Of a stretch of DNA of 64,000 nucleotides, positions 53,529 to 62,925 are shown in pieces. The position numbers were made by a program, and so were the translations under genes. Each line of letters begins with the position of its first letter. Positions within the stretch are counted from its first letter, which is position 1. Below the pieces are notes generated by a model. The model was not told the DNA's origin. It saw only the letters and a list, made by a program, of their open reading frames with translations, and made no database searches. This DNA is from Lachnospiraceae bacterium (GTDB lineage: Bacteria; Bacillota; Clostridia; Lachnospirales; Lachnospiraceae). The stretch is from the NCBI GenBank assembly GCA_022794265.1, contig JAAWEK010000030.1, forward strand, positions 1-64,000, written 5' to 3'.

Positions 53529-54274
53529 GTCCATCCGCCATCCAATGTGATGATTTGTCCGGTCAGATATGGATTGGAAACTGTAATGCTGTAAATAAGT
53601 TCTGCGGTTTCGGAGACAGTTCCCATTCTTCCGAAAGGAATTTCATATTCCAGTTCCTGCCGTTCTTCATCGGACAGGCGGGAATTCATTTCAGTATCTA
53701 TGGCACCACAGGCTATGGCGTTTACGCTTATGCCGGAAGGTGCCAGTTCTTTTGCCAGCGCTTTGGTAAAAGCATTGACTCCGCCTTTGGAAGCAGAGTA
53801 GGCAACTTCGCAGGCAGCGCCCACATTTCCCCAGACCGAAGAAATATTGATGATATGACCGCTTTGCCGGGCAATCATTTGAGGGATAAAGGCTTTGCAG
53901 ATATAAAAACAGGAAGACAGGTTTGTATTGATGACCTGTTCCCAGTCTTCGATTCCAGTGTCCTGCAGCAGACCGAAAAAACTGATGCCTGCATTATTAA
54001 TGATAGCAGAGACTGAAAGCTGCAGATCCTGAAGCCGCTGTTTCAACTGAAGAACGGAATTATAATCGGAGACATCCGTTAGAAAGGAAAGGCATTTCAC
54101 GCCGGACTGTCTGGCTGCGTTCTTCACTTCATCTAGTTTCTCCGCATTCTGTCTGGATAAAATAATAAGGTTATGTCCGTGGGCAGCAAAAGTAAGGGCG
54201 GTTTCTTTTCCGATTCCCCGGGAGGCGCCAGTTACAAGTACATAATCATTCGAATCTGCTGGTTTATTTTTCAT
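53525..54274 (-). CDS. short-chain dehydrogenase/reductase (FabG/YmfI-like)
   Basis: A 249-residue protein; ATG 54274 follows GAGG by six bases (an in-frame ATG at 54286 lacks a site). The cofactor motif is T-G-A-S-R-G-I-G near residue 14, N-N-A-G-I near 90, catalytic Ser in I-N-I-S-S-V near 138, and Y-S-A-S-K near 153. C-terminal L-D-G-G is typical of FabG-type 3-oxoacyl reductases; the overall wording resembles the Firmicutes YmfI branch, which reduces the EF-P 5-aminopentanone modification. The substrate is uncertain. Confidence 0.88.
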   Translation of the reverse strand: MKNKPADSNDYVLVTGASRGIGKETALTFAAHGHNLIILSRQNAEKLDEVKNAARQSGVKCLSFLTDVSDYNSVLQLKQRLQDLQLSVSAIINNAGISFFGLLQDTGIEDWEQVINTNLSSCFYICKAFIPQMIARQSGHIINISSVWGNVGAACEVAYSASKGGVNAFTKALAKELAPSGISVNAIACGAIDTEMNSRLSDEERQELEYEIPFGRMGTVSETAELIYSITVSNPYLTGQIITLDGGWT

Positions 54275-54444
54275 AATAATCCTCATTTCATAAATTGTTT
54301 TATAAATATTTCATAAAAGTGTATCAGATAGAAAGAAAAATATACACGTTTTTAAATGGGGCTTCTGTAAAAAGGACTGTATATGCGTATTTTATCATAT
54401 ATTGTGAAAAATATATCCATATTTTGTAAAATTATTAAACTTCG

Positions 54445-54473
54445 TTGACAAAGACTGGATGCAGTGGTAAAAT
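54445..54473 (+). promoter_or_regulatory. promoter of the NlpC/P60 gene
   Basis: TTGACA (54445-54450), a 17-base spacer and TAAAAT (54468-54473), about 60 bases before the GTG start. Confidence 0.65.
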
Positions 54474-54534
54474 GTAAAAAGATTTTAATAGTTTTGTAAC
54501 ATATACCATAGAAAGTTTAGAAAGGGCGGTAATT

Positions 54535-55926
54535 GTGAAAAGAAAAGATGTAAGCATTATAGTCGGATGTGCAGTAATCGCAGCAGCAATTGGATGCACA
54601 ACTATAAATGCAAAGAACAGGACAAATGAGCTTTCCGTTAATATTCCGAATGCGGGAATTGCAAGTGTACTTGATAACTATAATACAGAGTCAGATGAGC
54701 AGAAAGCTGAACTCAGCGCGTTAATAACACAGACTGTGATGGCGGCAGAAAATACGGTCCCGGAACAGACGGATAATATAGATAATCAGAATTTCTCCAC
54801 GGAGGCTGCAGAAAGCACATCTGCAGAAACGGCCACAGAGCCGCAGACCACAGTGCCTGAAACAGAACCGGTTACGGAAGAACCGACGACAGAAGCTCCG
54901 TCATTTTATGACACCATAGCAATGTCTCAGGTAGATAATTATGTAAATGTAAGATCCATGCCGAGTACAGACGGCGAGATTTTAGGTAAGATATATAATA
55001 ATTGTGCAGCCACCATTATAGAAACGGTTGGTGACTGGTATAAGATTGAATCTGGTAATGTTCAGGGATATATTAAAGCAGAATATTTTGTTACCGGAGA
55101 TGCAGCAGAAGAAATTGCAATGCAGTGCAGAAACGTTTTTGCCACAGTTACAACAGAGGTATTAAACGTCAGAGCCGGCCAGGGTACCGATACGGAATTA
55201 TTGACACAGATACCGGCTGGTGGAAAGTTTGATGTAATTCAATATGGTGACGGCTGGGTATATCTGGATATTGACGGCGACGTTCAGGGCTGGGTATCCA
55301 TGGATTATGTAGATATTTCAGTACATTTTAATACGGCTATCACATTAGAGGAAGAGCAGGCAAAACTGGAAGAAGAAGCAAAACGCGCACGTGAAGCGGA
55401 AGAAGCGGCCAGGATTGCAGAAGAAGCCAGACGTGCGGAGCGGGAAGCTGCAGCAGAAAGAGACAGGCAGGCGGCTGAAGCAGAGCGTGCACAACAGGCA
55501 GAGGCAGCCCGGGAGGCACAGCAGGCATATGAAAATACAGTTAACGAATCGGATTCTGCATCTGCAACGAGAAATGCAGTTGTAGCATATGCATTACAAT
55601 TTGTAGGATATCCGTATAAACTTGGCGGTACCAGCCTGACAAACGGTACAGACTGTTCCGGATTTACCCTTTCCGTATATGCTCATTTTGGATATGGATT
55701 GAACAGGGTATCTGCAGACCAGGCGTATAACGGGGTTGAAGTATCCATAGATTCCCTGCTTCCGGGAGATTTACTGTTTTATTCCAACGGTGGAAGAGGA
55801 ATCGGACATGTGGCATTATATATCGGTAATGGACAAGTTGTTCATGCAAGCACACCGGCCACGGGAATCAAGATATCCGATTATATGTATCGGACTCCGA
55901 TTACTGCCAGAAGAATTATAAATTAA
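54535..55926 (+). CDS. secreted cell-wall hydrolase: two SH3 domains plus NlpC/P60
   Basis: A 463-residue protein with a GTG start after AAAGGGCGG. A signal or anchor segment lies at residues 7-22, then a Thr/Glu/Pro-rich linker (about 85-120, P-E-T-E-P-V-T-E-E-P-T-T-E). Two bacterial SH3 domains (about 130-185 and 200-260) each contain a V-N-V-R/L-N-V-R-A motif. An alanine/glutamate/arginine coiled coil spans about 270-335. The NlpC/P60 domain has catalytic Cys in T-D-C-S-G-F near 377 and His in G-H-V-A-L-Y near 424. It cleaves peptidoglycan stem peptides, typically in daughter-cell separation. Confidence 0.93.
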   Translation: MKRKDVSIIVGCAVIAAAIGCTTINAKNRTNELSVNIPNAGIASVLDNYNTESDEQKAELSALITQTVMAAENTVPEQTDNIDNQNFSTEAAESTSAETATEPQTTVPETEPVTEEPTTEAPSFYDTIAMSQVDNYVNVRSMPSTDGEILGKIYNNCAATIIETVGDWYKIESGNVQGYIKAEYFVTGDAAEEIAMQCRNVFATVTTEVLNVRAGQGTDTELLTQIPAGGKFDVIQYGDGWVYLDIDGDVQGWVSMDYVDISVHFNTAITLEEEQAKLEEEAKRAREAEEAARIAEEARRAEREAAAERDRQAAEAERAQQAEAAREAQQAYENTVNESDSASATRNAVVAYALQFVGYPYKLGGTSLTNGTDCSGFTLSVYAHFGYGLNRVSADQAYNGVEVSIDSLLPGDLLFYSNGGRGIGHVALYIGNGQVVHASTPATGIKISDYMYRTPITARRIIN

Positions 55927-55940
55927 AAAATCGAATAAAA

Positions 55941-55976
55941 AAGGTTCTTCAAGTTGAATCAGACTTGAAGAACCTT
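55941..55976. terminator. bidirectional terminator
   Basis: AAGGTTCTTCAAGT pairs with ACTTGAAGAACCTT around an eight-base loop, with A6 before and T6 after. It serves both the NlpC/P60 gene and the convergent XRE gene. Confidence 0.8.
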
Positions 55977-55978
55977 TT

Positions 55979-56494
55979 TTAGTCTTCGGCAGTTATACTT
56001 TTCTTAAATCGTTTTGGAATATTTTTTTCTGCCCAAATTTTCAGAGACTGGGCATTGCTGGAAATCCGGTCAAGAGCCTTCAGTACGTCTTCAAAATCTT
56101 CTTCCTCTTCCGGTGCGATTCTTCCATCTTCCGCAATATCAATTAATTTTGATTTCAATGCGGAAACATTTTCAATGGAACCCAGTACCTGAAGGGTGAG
56201 CCTGTCAAAATCACTGGTAATATCCAGTTTACTCATGGTACATTTTCCAAGGGAACATTCCATAGAGCAGAACAGGTGGCATAATTCCGGCGACTGATAA
56301 ACTTCAGACATACGTATCACTTCTTCCGGATAAGGAGTGGTAGAACCCAGCTCGATTCTGGCCAGTCTGGTACGGTCTATATTGATTAATTCTGCAGCAT
56401 TCTCCCGGCTGGATAAATTCGGATTATTCTTTGCAGCATTATAACGGGCTACGTAAAAAATATTATCAGCAGCCTTGGTTGCTTTTTTTCCCAT
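55979..56494 (-). CDS. XRE-family helix-turn-helix regulator
   Basis: A 171-residue protein; ATG 56494 follows GGAGG with normal spacing. The HTH spans about residues 15-70: A-R-Y-N-A-A-K, S-R-E-N-A-A-E-L-I-N-I-D-R-T-R-L-A-R-I-E-L-G. A cysteine cluster (L-C-H-L-F-C-S-M-E-C-S-L-G-K-C) near 72-87 could bind metal. The C-terminal half is a helical, acidic region like a dimerisation domain. A regulator with this HTH plus cysteine patch recurs in Lachnospiraceae; its target is unknown. The 780-base region upstream holds the DnaA-box cluster. Confidence 0.85.
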   Translation of the reverse strand: MGKKATKAADNIFYVARYNAAKNNPNLSSRENAAELINIDRTRLARIELGSTTPYPEEVIRMSEVYQSPELCHLFCSMECSLGKCTMSKLDITSDFDRLTLQVLGSIENVSALKSKLIDIAEDGRIAPEEEEDFEDVLKALDRISSNAQSLKIWAEKNIPKRFKKSITAED

Positions 56495-56895
56495 TGTAAA
56501 AACCTCCATTTAACTATATCTTAGATTCTGTTAATAGTATAGAACAAAATGATATTAATGTAAAGAGAACTATTCAGACAGAGAATTTCTGTAAGATTGT
56601 TGTTTGGCTAACAGACGCATTCCCCGGGTATAGCTGCTGAGTGTTGGCTGAATATACAATTATATATTGCAGTAATCTATATTTTCTGAATTTTTAATGA
56701 AGGAAGATGAATATAGATTTTGTAAGTTTAACAGAGAATAGCAGGTGCGGAAGCCTAATTCCCAAAACGGCAATCTTATAATTTATAAAGTAAAGATAAC
56801 GTTATTGACTTTTCACGAACTATAAATACTGCACAAAAACAAAGCAAAATAATACATTAATGAAACATAAAAAAATGGTAAATACAACATTTTTC

Positions 56896-57029
56896 TGTGG
56901 ATAACTTTAAAAGGATTCCACGAAATGTTCACGTTACAACCCCACTTTATTGAGTTATCCACGAAGTTATCCACTTTATCCACCGAAATTGTGGAGTAAA
57001 TAAATAGTGACTTTAAATAGTTATCCACA
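56896..57029. promoter_or_regulatory. cluster of DnaA-box-like sites with AT-rich flanks
   Basis: Five 9-mers match TTATCCACA in 134 bases: a perfect box on the minus strand (56896-56904), TTATCCACG (56955-56963), TTATCCACT (56967-56975), TTATCCACC (56976-56984) and a perfect TTATCCACA (57021-57029). The middle three are in tandem, 12 and 9 bases apart. Strongly AT-rich DNA lies on both sides (56761-56895 and 57030-57085). No dnaA or dnaN is in the window, so this reads as a DnaA-binding cluster rather than a proven origin. The rest of 56495-57106 has no recognisable gene. Confidence 0.7.
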
Positions 57030-57106
57030 AACATGCGTTTTGTTAACATCTAATAAATCAATAGAATTTTGTTAAAAGTGCTTGACAAAAAGAACCCCCT
57101 TTTTTC

Positions 57107-57134
57107 TTGAAATAATCTGCAATTATGGTATAAT
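57107..57134 (+). promoter_or_regulatory. promoter of hpf with a leader of about 140 bases
   Basis: TTGAAA (57107-57112), a 16-base spacer and TATAAT (57129-57134). A second TTGACA at 57082-57087 has no -10 at normal distance. The leader contains GGGG (57181-57184)/CCCC (57206-57209) that could pair, but no known RNA class is recognised. Confidence 0.6.
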
Positions 57135-57283
57135 GGATACATGAATAAATTGTTTAGAAGGTTCAGTTTATTTATGCAATGGGGAAATTCTTATTTTCGC
57201 AGTTGCCCCGGGAAATTTTTACTGGTGTTTGGAGACAGGCATTGGCATTGATTTCTCAATAAAGGGAAAAGGAGATGGACAGC

Positions 57284-57811
57284 ATGAGATTCGTAATCAC
57301 AGGAAGAAACATTGATGTTACAGAGGGATTAAGAGCAGCAGTACAGGAGAAGATTGGTAAATTAGAGCGCTATTTCAGTCCTGATACGGAAGCTATTGTT
57401 ACACTTAGTGTAGAGAAGGACAGGCAGAAGATTGAAGTTACGATTCCTGTCAAGGGAAATATTATCCGTTCCGAACAGGTGAGCAGTGATATGTATGTAT
57501 CAATTGACCTTGTAGAAGAAATTATTGAGAGACAGTTAAAAAAATATAAGAATAAAATTATTGAAAAACAGCAGGCAAGAGAAGTTTTCAGCGATGAATA
57601 CATTGAGAAGGACTATGACGAAGATGACTCCGTAAAGATTATTCGGACCAAGAAATTCGGAATCAAACCGATGGATCCGGAAGAGGCATGTATTCAGATG
57701 GAACTATTGGGACATAATTTCTATGTATTTTCCAATTCAGAAACAGATGAAGTGAATGTGGTATATAAGAGAAAGGGAAATACATATGGCTTAATTGAGC
57801 CGGAATTCTAA
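57284..57811 (+). CDS. hpf: ribosome hibernation promoting factor, long form
   Basis: A 175-residue protein starting M-R-F-V-I-T-G-R-N-I-D-V-T-E-G-L; ATG 57284 is preferred over 57275 because AAGGAG then has useful spacing. The N-terminal RaiA-like domain (1-100) binds the 30S decoding region. The linker leads to the C-terminal domain (about 118-175, with I-I-R-T-K-K-F-G-I-K-P-M-D-P-E-E-A) that dimerises ribosomes into 100S particles. The hpf-secA order is typical of Firmicutes. The nearby DnaA-box cluster is only about 80 bases upstream of its promoter. Confidence 0.95.
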   Translation: MRFVITGRNIDVTEGLRAAVQEKIGKLERYFSPDTEAIVTLSVEKDRQKIEVTIPVKGNIIRSEQVSSDMYVSIDLVEEIIERQLKKYKNKIIEKQQAREVFSDEYIEKDYDEDDSVKIIRTKKFGIKPMDPEEACIQMELLGHNFYVFSNSETDEVNVVYKRKGNTYGLIEPEF

Positions 57812-57842
57812 AAAAGGCTGGACAACCATATTTAAGATAATA

Positions 57843-57875
57843 GGGTAATGCATGATTTTTATGCATTACCCATTT
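57843..57875 (+). terminator. terminator after hpf
   Basis: GGGTAATGCAT (57843-57853) pairs with ATGCATTACCC (57861-57871), followed by ATTTTGTTT. Confidence 0.65.
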
Positions 57876-57917
57876 TGTTTCACGAAGATAAAATGTTTTG
57901 TTAAAACTGCATTAGAC

Positions 57918-57946
57918 TTGAATAATTAAAGAAAGGGTGTTACAAT
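57918..57946 (+). promoter_or_regulatory. promoter of secA
   Basis: TTGAAT (57918-57923), a 17-base spacer and TACAAT (57941-57946), with a leader of about 100 bases before the ATG. Confidence 0.5.
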
Positions 57947-58055
57947 AACATCTATATGTAAACTATTAAATTGGACAGTTTTATCCTGAAGATAAGGATG
58001 TTGTTCTGAATTGATAGACATAAAATAAACTATAACCAGATATAGGAGATAAGTA

Positions 58056-60626
58056 ATGGGCTTAGCATCTAAAATTTTTGGAACACATAGTGAAAGAGAG
58101 ATAAAGCGAATTCAGCCGTTAGTGACAAAAATCGTTAATTTGAGAGAAAAAATGGTTGGATTATCAGATGAAGCATTAAGAGATAAGACCAAGGAATTTA
58201 AAAAGCGGCTGACTGACGGTGAAACACTGGATGATTTACTGCCGGAAGCATATGCGGTTGTCAGGGAAGCTGCCAGAAGAGTATTAAATACAGAGCATTA
58301 TGAAGTACAGCTTATGGGCGGAATTATTCTTCATCAGGGACGGATTGCGGAAATGAAGACCGGTGAAGGTAAGACTCAGACCTGTCTGCTTCCGGCATAC
58401 TTAAACGCACTGGAAGGGAAGGGAGTACATGTAGTTACGGTTAATGATTATCTGGCGCACCGTGATGCCGAATGGATGGGACAGGTACATAGATTCCTGG
58501 GATTAACGGTGGGTGTTGTATTGAACAGCATGGATAATAATGAAAGACGGGATGCCTATAATTGTGATATCACATATATAACAAATAACGAACTGGGATT
58601 TGACTATCTGAGAGATAACATGGTTATTTATAAAGAGCAGCTTGTCCAGAGGGGACTGCATTTTGCCATTGTGGATGAGGTTGACTCGGTACTGATTGAT
58701 GAAGCCAGAACTCCGCTGATTATTTCAGGACAAAGCGGAAAGTCTACAAAGCTGTATGAAATGTGTGATATACTGGCCAGACAGCTGGTAAAAGGAACCG
58801 AAAGCGGCGAGCTTACCAAGATGGCGGCCATTATGAAGGAAGAGATAGAAGAAAGTGGGGACTTCATTGTAAATGAGAAGGACAAGGTTGTAAACCTGAC
58901 GGCCGAAGGCGTTAAAAAGGTAGAACAGTTCTTCCATATCGAGAATCTGGCGGACCCGGAAAATCTTGAAATCCAGCATAACATCATATTGGCATTAAGG
59001 GCTCATAATCTGATGTTCCGTGATCAGGATTATGTGGTAAAAGATGACCAGGTATTGATTGTAGATGAATTTACCGGACGTATCATGCCAGGAAGACGTT
59101 ATTCTGACGGTCTTCATCAGGCGATAGAAGCCAAAGAACATGTAAAGGTAAAGAGAGAAAGCAAGACACTGGCAACCATTACGTTCCAGAACTTCTTTAA
59201 TAAATATGAGAAAAAGGCCGGCATGACTGGTACTGCATTGACGGAAGAAATGGAATTCCGGAATATTTACGGAATGGACGTTGTTGAAATACCGACTCAC
59301 CGGCCGATTGCCAGAATGGATTTGCAAGATGCGGTATATAAGACGAGAAAGGGTAAATTAAAAGCTATCGTAAGAGAGATTGCCCAGGCACATGCAACGG
59401 GACAGCCGATTCTGGTGGGTACCATAACCATAGAGTCATCCGAAGAATTAAGCGCCATGTTAAAACGGGAGGGAATTCCTCATAAAGTATTGAATGCCAA
59501 GTTTCATGAACTGGAAGCAGAGATTGTGGCAGAAGCCGGCAAACATGGAGCCGTTACCATTGCCACCAATATGGCAGGCCGTGGTACGGATATTAAGCTG
59601 GATGATGAAGCCCGTGCTGCCGGGGGATTGAAGATTATCGGTACAGAGCGTCATGAATCCCGGCGTATTGATAATCAGCTCCGTGGCCGTTCCGGCCGGC
59701 AGGGTGATGTGGGTGAATCCAGATTTTTCATTTCATTGGAAGATGATTTGATGCGTTTATTCGGGTCGGAAAGGATGATGTCTGTTTTCGGTGCGATGGG
59801 TCTTGCGGAAGACGATCCGATTGAGCATAAACTGTTATCCAACACTATAGAAAAGGCACAGAAGAAAATCGAAGGAAATAACTATGGTATCAGAAAGAAC
59901 CTGTTGGAATATGACCAGGTAATGAACGAACAGAGAGAAATCATCTACAAGGAGAGAAGACGTGTTCTGGATGGTGAGAACATGAGGGACTCCATATATA
60001 AGATGATTACGGATACCGTGGATAATATTGTGGATGTCTGCATATCGGAAGACCAGAGTCCGTCTGAATGGGACATGCTGGAACTGAACCAGCTTCTGTT
60101 GCCAATCTTCCCGATTGAACCAGTGAGTCTGACAGAAGAACAGCAGGAAAAGTTTAAAAAAGCAGATCTGAAACAGATGCTGAAAGAAACAGCAGTGAAG
60201 TTATATGAGGCAAAAGAGGCGGAATTCCCGCAGCCGGAGCAGGTCAGAGAACTGGAGCGTGTCATTCTTCTGAAAGTGATTGACAGAAAATGGATGGATC
60301 ATATTGATGATATGGACCAGTTAAGACAGGGAATTGGTCTTCAGGCATATGGACAGAGAGATCCGCTTGTAGAATATAAGATGAGTGGATATGATATGTT
60401 TGATGCCATGACAGCCGCTATTCGGGAAGACACTGTAAAACTTCTGCTGCATGTCAGAGTGGAACAGAAGGTGGAGCGGGAGCAGGTTGCGAAAGTAACC
60501 GGAACTAATAAAGATGATTCTGCTACCAGAGGACCAAAGAGAAGAGAGTCGGAAAAGGTTTATCCGAACGATCCATGTCCATGCGGAAGCGGAAAAAAAT
60601 ATAAGCAATGTTGCGGAAGGAAGTGA
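58056..60626 (+). CDS. secA: preprotein translocase ATPase SecA
   Basis: An 856-residue protein after AGGAGA. Walker A M-K-T-G-E-G-K-T lies near residue 102 and the DEAD-like [14 protein letters not shown] near 208. [10 protein letters not shown] and [10 protein letters not shown] lie in NBD2, with helical scaffold and wing domains to about 800. The C-terminal zinc finger is [13 protein letters not shown], which binds SecB/lipid partners. It drives Sec-dependent export through SecYEG. prfB begins five bases after its stop. Confidence 0.97.
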   Translation: MGLASKIFGTHSEREIKRIQPLVTKIVNLREKMVGLSDEALRDKTKEFKKRLTDGETLDDLLPEAYAVVREAARRVLNTEHYEVQLMGGIILHQGRIAEMKTGEGKTQTCLLPAYLNALEGKGVHVVTVNDYLAHRDAEWMGQVHRFLGLTVGVVLNSMDNNERRDAYNCDITYITNNELGFDYLRDNMVIYKEQLVQRGLHFAIVDEVDSVLIDEARTPLIISGQSGKSTKLYEMCDILARQLVKGTESGELTKMAAIMKEEIEESGDFIVNEKDKVVNLTAEGVKKVEQFFHIENLADPENLEIQHNIILALRAHNLMFRDQDYVVKDDQVLIVDEFTGRIMPGRRYSDGLHQAIEAKEHVKVKRESKTLATITFQNFFNKYEKKAGMTGTALTEEMEFRNIYGMDVVEIPTHRPIARMDLQDAVYKTRKGKLKAIVREIAQAHATGQPILVGTITIESSEELSAMLKREGIPHKVLNAKFHELEAEIVAEAGKHGAVTIATNMAGRGTDIKLDDEARAAGGLKIIGTERHESRRIDNQLRGRSGRQGDVGESRFFISLEDDLMRLFGSERMMSVFGAMGLAEDDPIEHKLLSNTIEKAQKKIEGNNYGIRKNLLEYDQVMNEQREIIYKERRRVLDGENMRDSIYKMITDTVDNIVDVCISEDQSPSEWDMLELNQLLLPIFPIEPVSLTEEQQEKFKKADLKQMLKETAVKLYEAKEAEFPQPEQVRELERVILLKVIDRKWMDHIDDMDQLRQGIGLQAYGQRDPLVEYKMSGYDMFDAMTAAIREDTVKLLLHVRVEQKVEREQVAKVTGTNKDDSATRGPKRRESEKVYPNDPCPCGSGKKYKQCCGRK

Positions 60627-60631
60627 TAAGA

Positions 60632-61748
60632 GTGGTTGAATTAGATCAGTTTAAATACAGTCTGTCTCAGTATACGGAACCGCTTAAAGAATTGAGGGAT
60701 TCACTTTGACCTGGCAAATAAACAGGACCGGATTATTGAGATAGAAAGAAATTTAGAGTCCCCGGATATTTGGAATGAGCCGGAGAAGGCCCAGATGTTT
60801 GTTCGGGAATTAAAGGGGTTAAAGGATATCATAGAGAAGTTTAGCAGTCTTGAAAGTCAGTATGAGGACATTGAAACGCTGATTCAGATGGGATATGAAG
60901 AAAACGATGAAAGTATATTGGATGAAATTACATCCATGATGAATGAGTTTTCCCAGTCCTTTGAAACATTAAAAGTAAGCACACTGCTTTCTGGAGACTA
61001 TGATGGAAATAATGCGATATTAACGCTTCATGCAGGGGCAGGCGGTACCGAATCCTGTGACTGGGCCAGTATGTTATCCCGTATGTACCAGAGATTTGCG
61101 GACAAAATGGGATTTTCTGTGGAAGTACTGGATTTTCTGGATGGGGATGAAGCAGGGTTAAAGTCTGTCACTCTTCAGATTAATGGTGAAAATGCATACG
61201 GATATCTGAAATCTGAAAAAGGTGTTCACCGACTGGTACGGATTTCACCGTTCAACGCGGCAGGGAAGCGGCAGACATCTTTTGCATCCTGTGATGTTAT
61301 GCCAGAGATTGAGGATGATATCGACATTGAAATTAATGACGATGAACTTAGAATTGATACCTATCGAAGTAGCGGCGCAGGCGGACAGCATATTAACAAA
61401 ACCTCGTCGGCAATCCGTATTACCCATATTCCTACCGGAATTGTGGTTCAGTGTCAGAATGAACGTTCACAGTTTCAGAATAAAGACAAGGCTATGCAGA
61501 TGCTGAAAGCGAAACTGTACTTACTGAAAAAAGCGGAGAATGCGGAGAAGGTTTCGGATATACGCGGAGAAATAAAAGATATTAATTTTGGCAATCAGAT
61601 TCGTTCTTATGTAATGCAACCCTATACCATGGTTAAAGACCATAGAACCAATTTTGAGAGTGGAAATGTGTCGGCAGTTCTGGATGGGGATTTAGAGCCT
61701 TTCATAAGCGCATATCTTAAATGGTGCAGTCTGAATAAAACGCAGTAA
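60632..61748 (+). CDS. prfB: peptide chain release factor 2, with programmed +1 frameshift
   Basis: GTG 60632 with GGAAGG upstream reads 25 codons to CTT TGA (60704-60709). A +1 shift to GAC (60708) continues in the frame ending at 61748, giving about 371 residues. The RF2 signatures are visible: tripeptide anticodon S-P-F in R-I-S-P-F-N-A-A-G near residue 205, and catalytic G-G-Q in S-S-G-A-G-G-Q-H near 249. RF2 reads UGA and UAA. The shift is autoregulated: low RF2 lets the UGA be slipped over. Annotating only from 60795 would lose the N-terminus. Confidence 0.96.
60694..60710 (+). promoter_or_regulatory. prfB recoding signal
   Basis: A Shine-Dalgarno-like GAGGG (60694-60698) sits five bases before CTT TGA C (60704-60710), the standard RF2 slippery site. 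The ribosome shifts from CUU to UUU and continues in the +1 frame. Confidence 0.93.
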
Positions 61749-61774
61749 AAAGATGGAAAGGAATGGTATTTAGT

Positions 61775-62239
61775 ATGACAGAGTTTAAGCCGGTTGTTTT
61801 TAAAGTTGGAAATGAATATTATGGAGTGGATATTAATTTAGTCAGGGGAATTGAGAAGATGATACAGGTCGTGTCGATACCGAATTCCAATCCGAATATT
61901 AAAGGAATTATCAATCTGAGAGGTGATGTGATTCCTGTATACAGTCTGCGGAAAAAATTTAATTTAGAGATGTTGAATGAATCGGAGGAGAATCAGTTTA
62001 TCATTGTAAAAGTTGAAGATATGCTGCTTGCCCTTGAAGTAGATAAGGTGGATGAGATACAAAATATATCGGAAGACATGATTTTTGATGTTCCCATCAT
62101 CATTAAATCAAAAGAAACGAAATATGCGGAAAAGATTATTTCGGGCAACGGACGCATTGTCATTATCATCGATATTCATAATCTGATGTCGGATATGGAA
62201 ATGCAGGAATTAACTGAAATGGTGCAGGACATGGCATAG
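61775..62239 (+). CDS. solitary CheW-like coupling protein
   Basis: A 154-residue protein; ATG 61775 is the likely start (61763 is an in-frame alternative that sits too close to AAAGGA). It is a single CheW domain: P-V-V-F-K-V-G-N-E-Y-Y-G-V-D-I, V-S-I-P-N-S-N-P-N-I-K-G-I-I-N-L-R-G-D-V-I-P near residue 35, and the final strand G-R-I-V-I-I-I-D. CheW links chemoreceptors to CheA. No chemotaxis, receptor or flagellar genes are nearby, so it is isolated in a translation/export neighbourhood. It may serve a distant array or have been recruited elsewhere. Confidence 0.92.
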   Translation: MTEFKPVVFKVGNEYYGVDINLVRGIEKMIQVVSIPNSNPNIKGIINLRGDVIPVYSLRKKFNLEMLNESEENQFIIVKVEDMLLALEVDKVDEIQNISEDMIFDVPIIIKSKETKYAEKIISGNGRIVIIIDIHNLMSDMEMQELTEMVQDMA

Positions 62240-62245
62240 ATGAAG

Positions 62246-62293
62246 GGACTGTTATATTTACAGGTACAAACTGAAAATATAGCAGTCTTTTTT
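62246..62293 (+). terminator. terminator after cheW
   Basis: GACTGTTATATTT pairs with AAATATAGCAGTC (one mismatch) and is followed by T6 at 62288-62293. Confidence 0.7.
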
Positions 62294-62309
62294 CATGTTG
62301 AAGTTGTGC

Positions 62310-62338
62310 TTGCACATTTTCTGTTATTGTGATAAAAT
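62310..62338 (+). promoter_or_regulatory. promoter of the ACT-domain/hom operon
   Basis: TTGCAC (62310-62315), a 17-base spacer and TAAAAT (62333-62338). Confidence 0.6.
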
Positions 62339-62418
62339 TCTTTGCATGGAAAACAACTGTGTTTGTCAGACATACATATAAAACACACATACAAATAATG
62401 AAGAAAGGTTATGGAAAC

Positions 62419-62880
62419 GTGCAGGGTGAAAAGGATTTTAGTGATAACGGAAAATATTTTGTGCTGAAAAAGAAGGCTGTTCCGGAAGTACTTTTAAAAG
62501 TGGTAGAGGCAAAGCGGCTGCTGGAATCCGAAAAGGCTATTTCCATTCAGGAGGCAACGGATCAGGTGGGACTCAGCAGAAGTTCTTTTTACAAATATAA
62601 GGATGATATTTTTCCGTTTCACGATAATGCCAGAGGCAAGACGATTACTTTTGTCCTGCAGATGGATGATGAACCGGGACTTCTGTCCCTGGTACTTGGA
62701 AGCATTGCAAAATATAATGCAAATATTCTGACGATTCATCAGACAATTCCCATAAACGGCGTGGCTTCTCTGACATTGAGCATTGAAATACTGCCAAATG
62801 CAAAAAATGTTTCGGAATTAATAGAAGAAATAGAAACAAAAAAAGGAATTCATTATTTGAAAATTTTAGCAAGAGAATGA
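62419..62880 (+). CDS. ACT-domain regulatory protein (UPF0735/PheB type)
   Basis: A 153-residue protein. GTG 62419, ten bases behind AAAGG, fits relatives whose proteins start shortly before K-Y-F-V-L-K-K-K-A-V-P-E-V-L; the in-frame ATG at 62398 lacks a ribosome site and is the alternative. The N-terminal half holds a helix-turn-helix-like segment (L-S-R-S-S-F-Y-K-Y-K-D-D-I-F-P-F). The C-terminal half is an ACT domain (I-T-F-V-L-Q-M-D-D-E-P-G-L-L-S), a fold that senses amino acids. It precedes homoserine dehydrogenase by 45 bases, the usual order in Firmicutes, so it may sense threonine or another amino acid. Confidence 0.9.
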   Translation: MQGEKDFSDNGKYFVLKKKAVPEVLLKVVEAKRLLESEKAISIQEATDQVGLSRSSFYKYKDDIFPFHDNARGKTITFVLQMDDEPGLLSLVLGSIAKYNANILTIHQTIPINGVASLTLSIEILPNAKNVSELIEEIETKKGIHYLKILARE

Positions 62881-62925
62881 AATATTTATGGAAAGGAAAC
62901 CGGGAAACGCGGTGAGGTAAAAGTA

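Noticed and set aside
56896-57029. Chromosomal origin of replication (oriC)
   Set aside because: The boxes and AT-rich flanks look right, but dnaA, dnaN and rpmH are absent and hpf-secA is not a usual origin site. Kept only as a DnaA-box cluster.
57135-57283. Structured hpf (raiA-type) leader RNA or riboswitch
   Set aside because: Only one short G4/C4 pairing was found; the consensus of the raiA motif could not be matched by eye.
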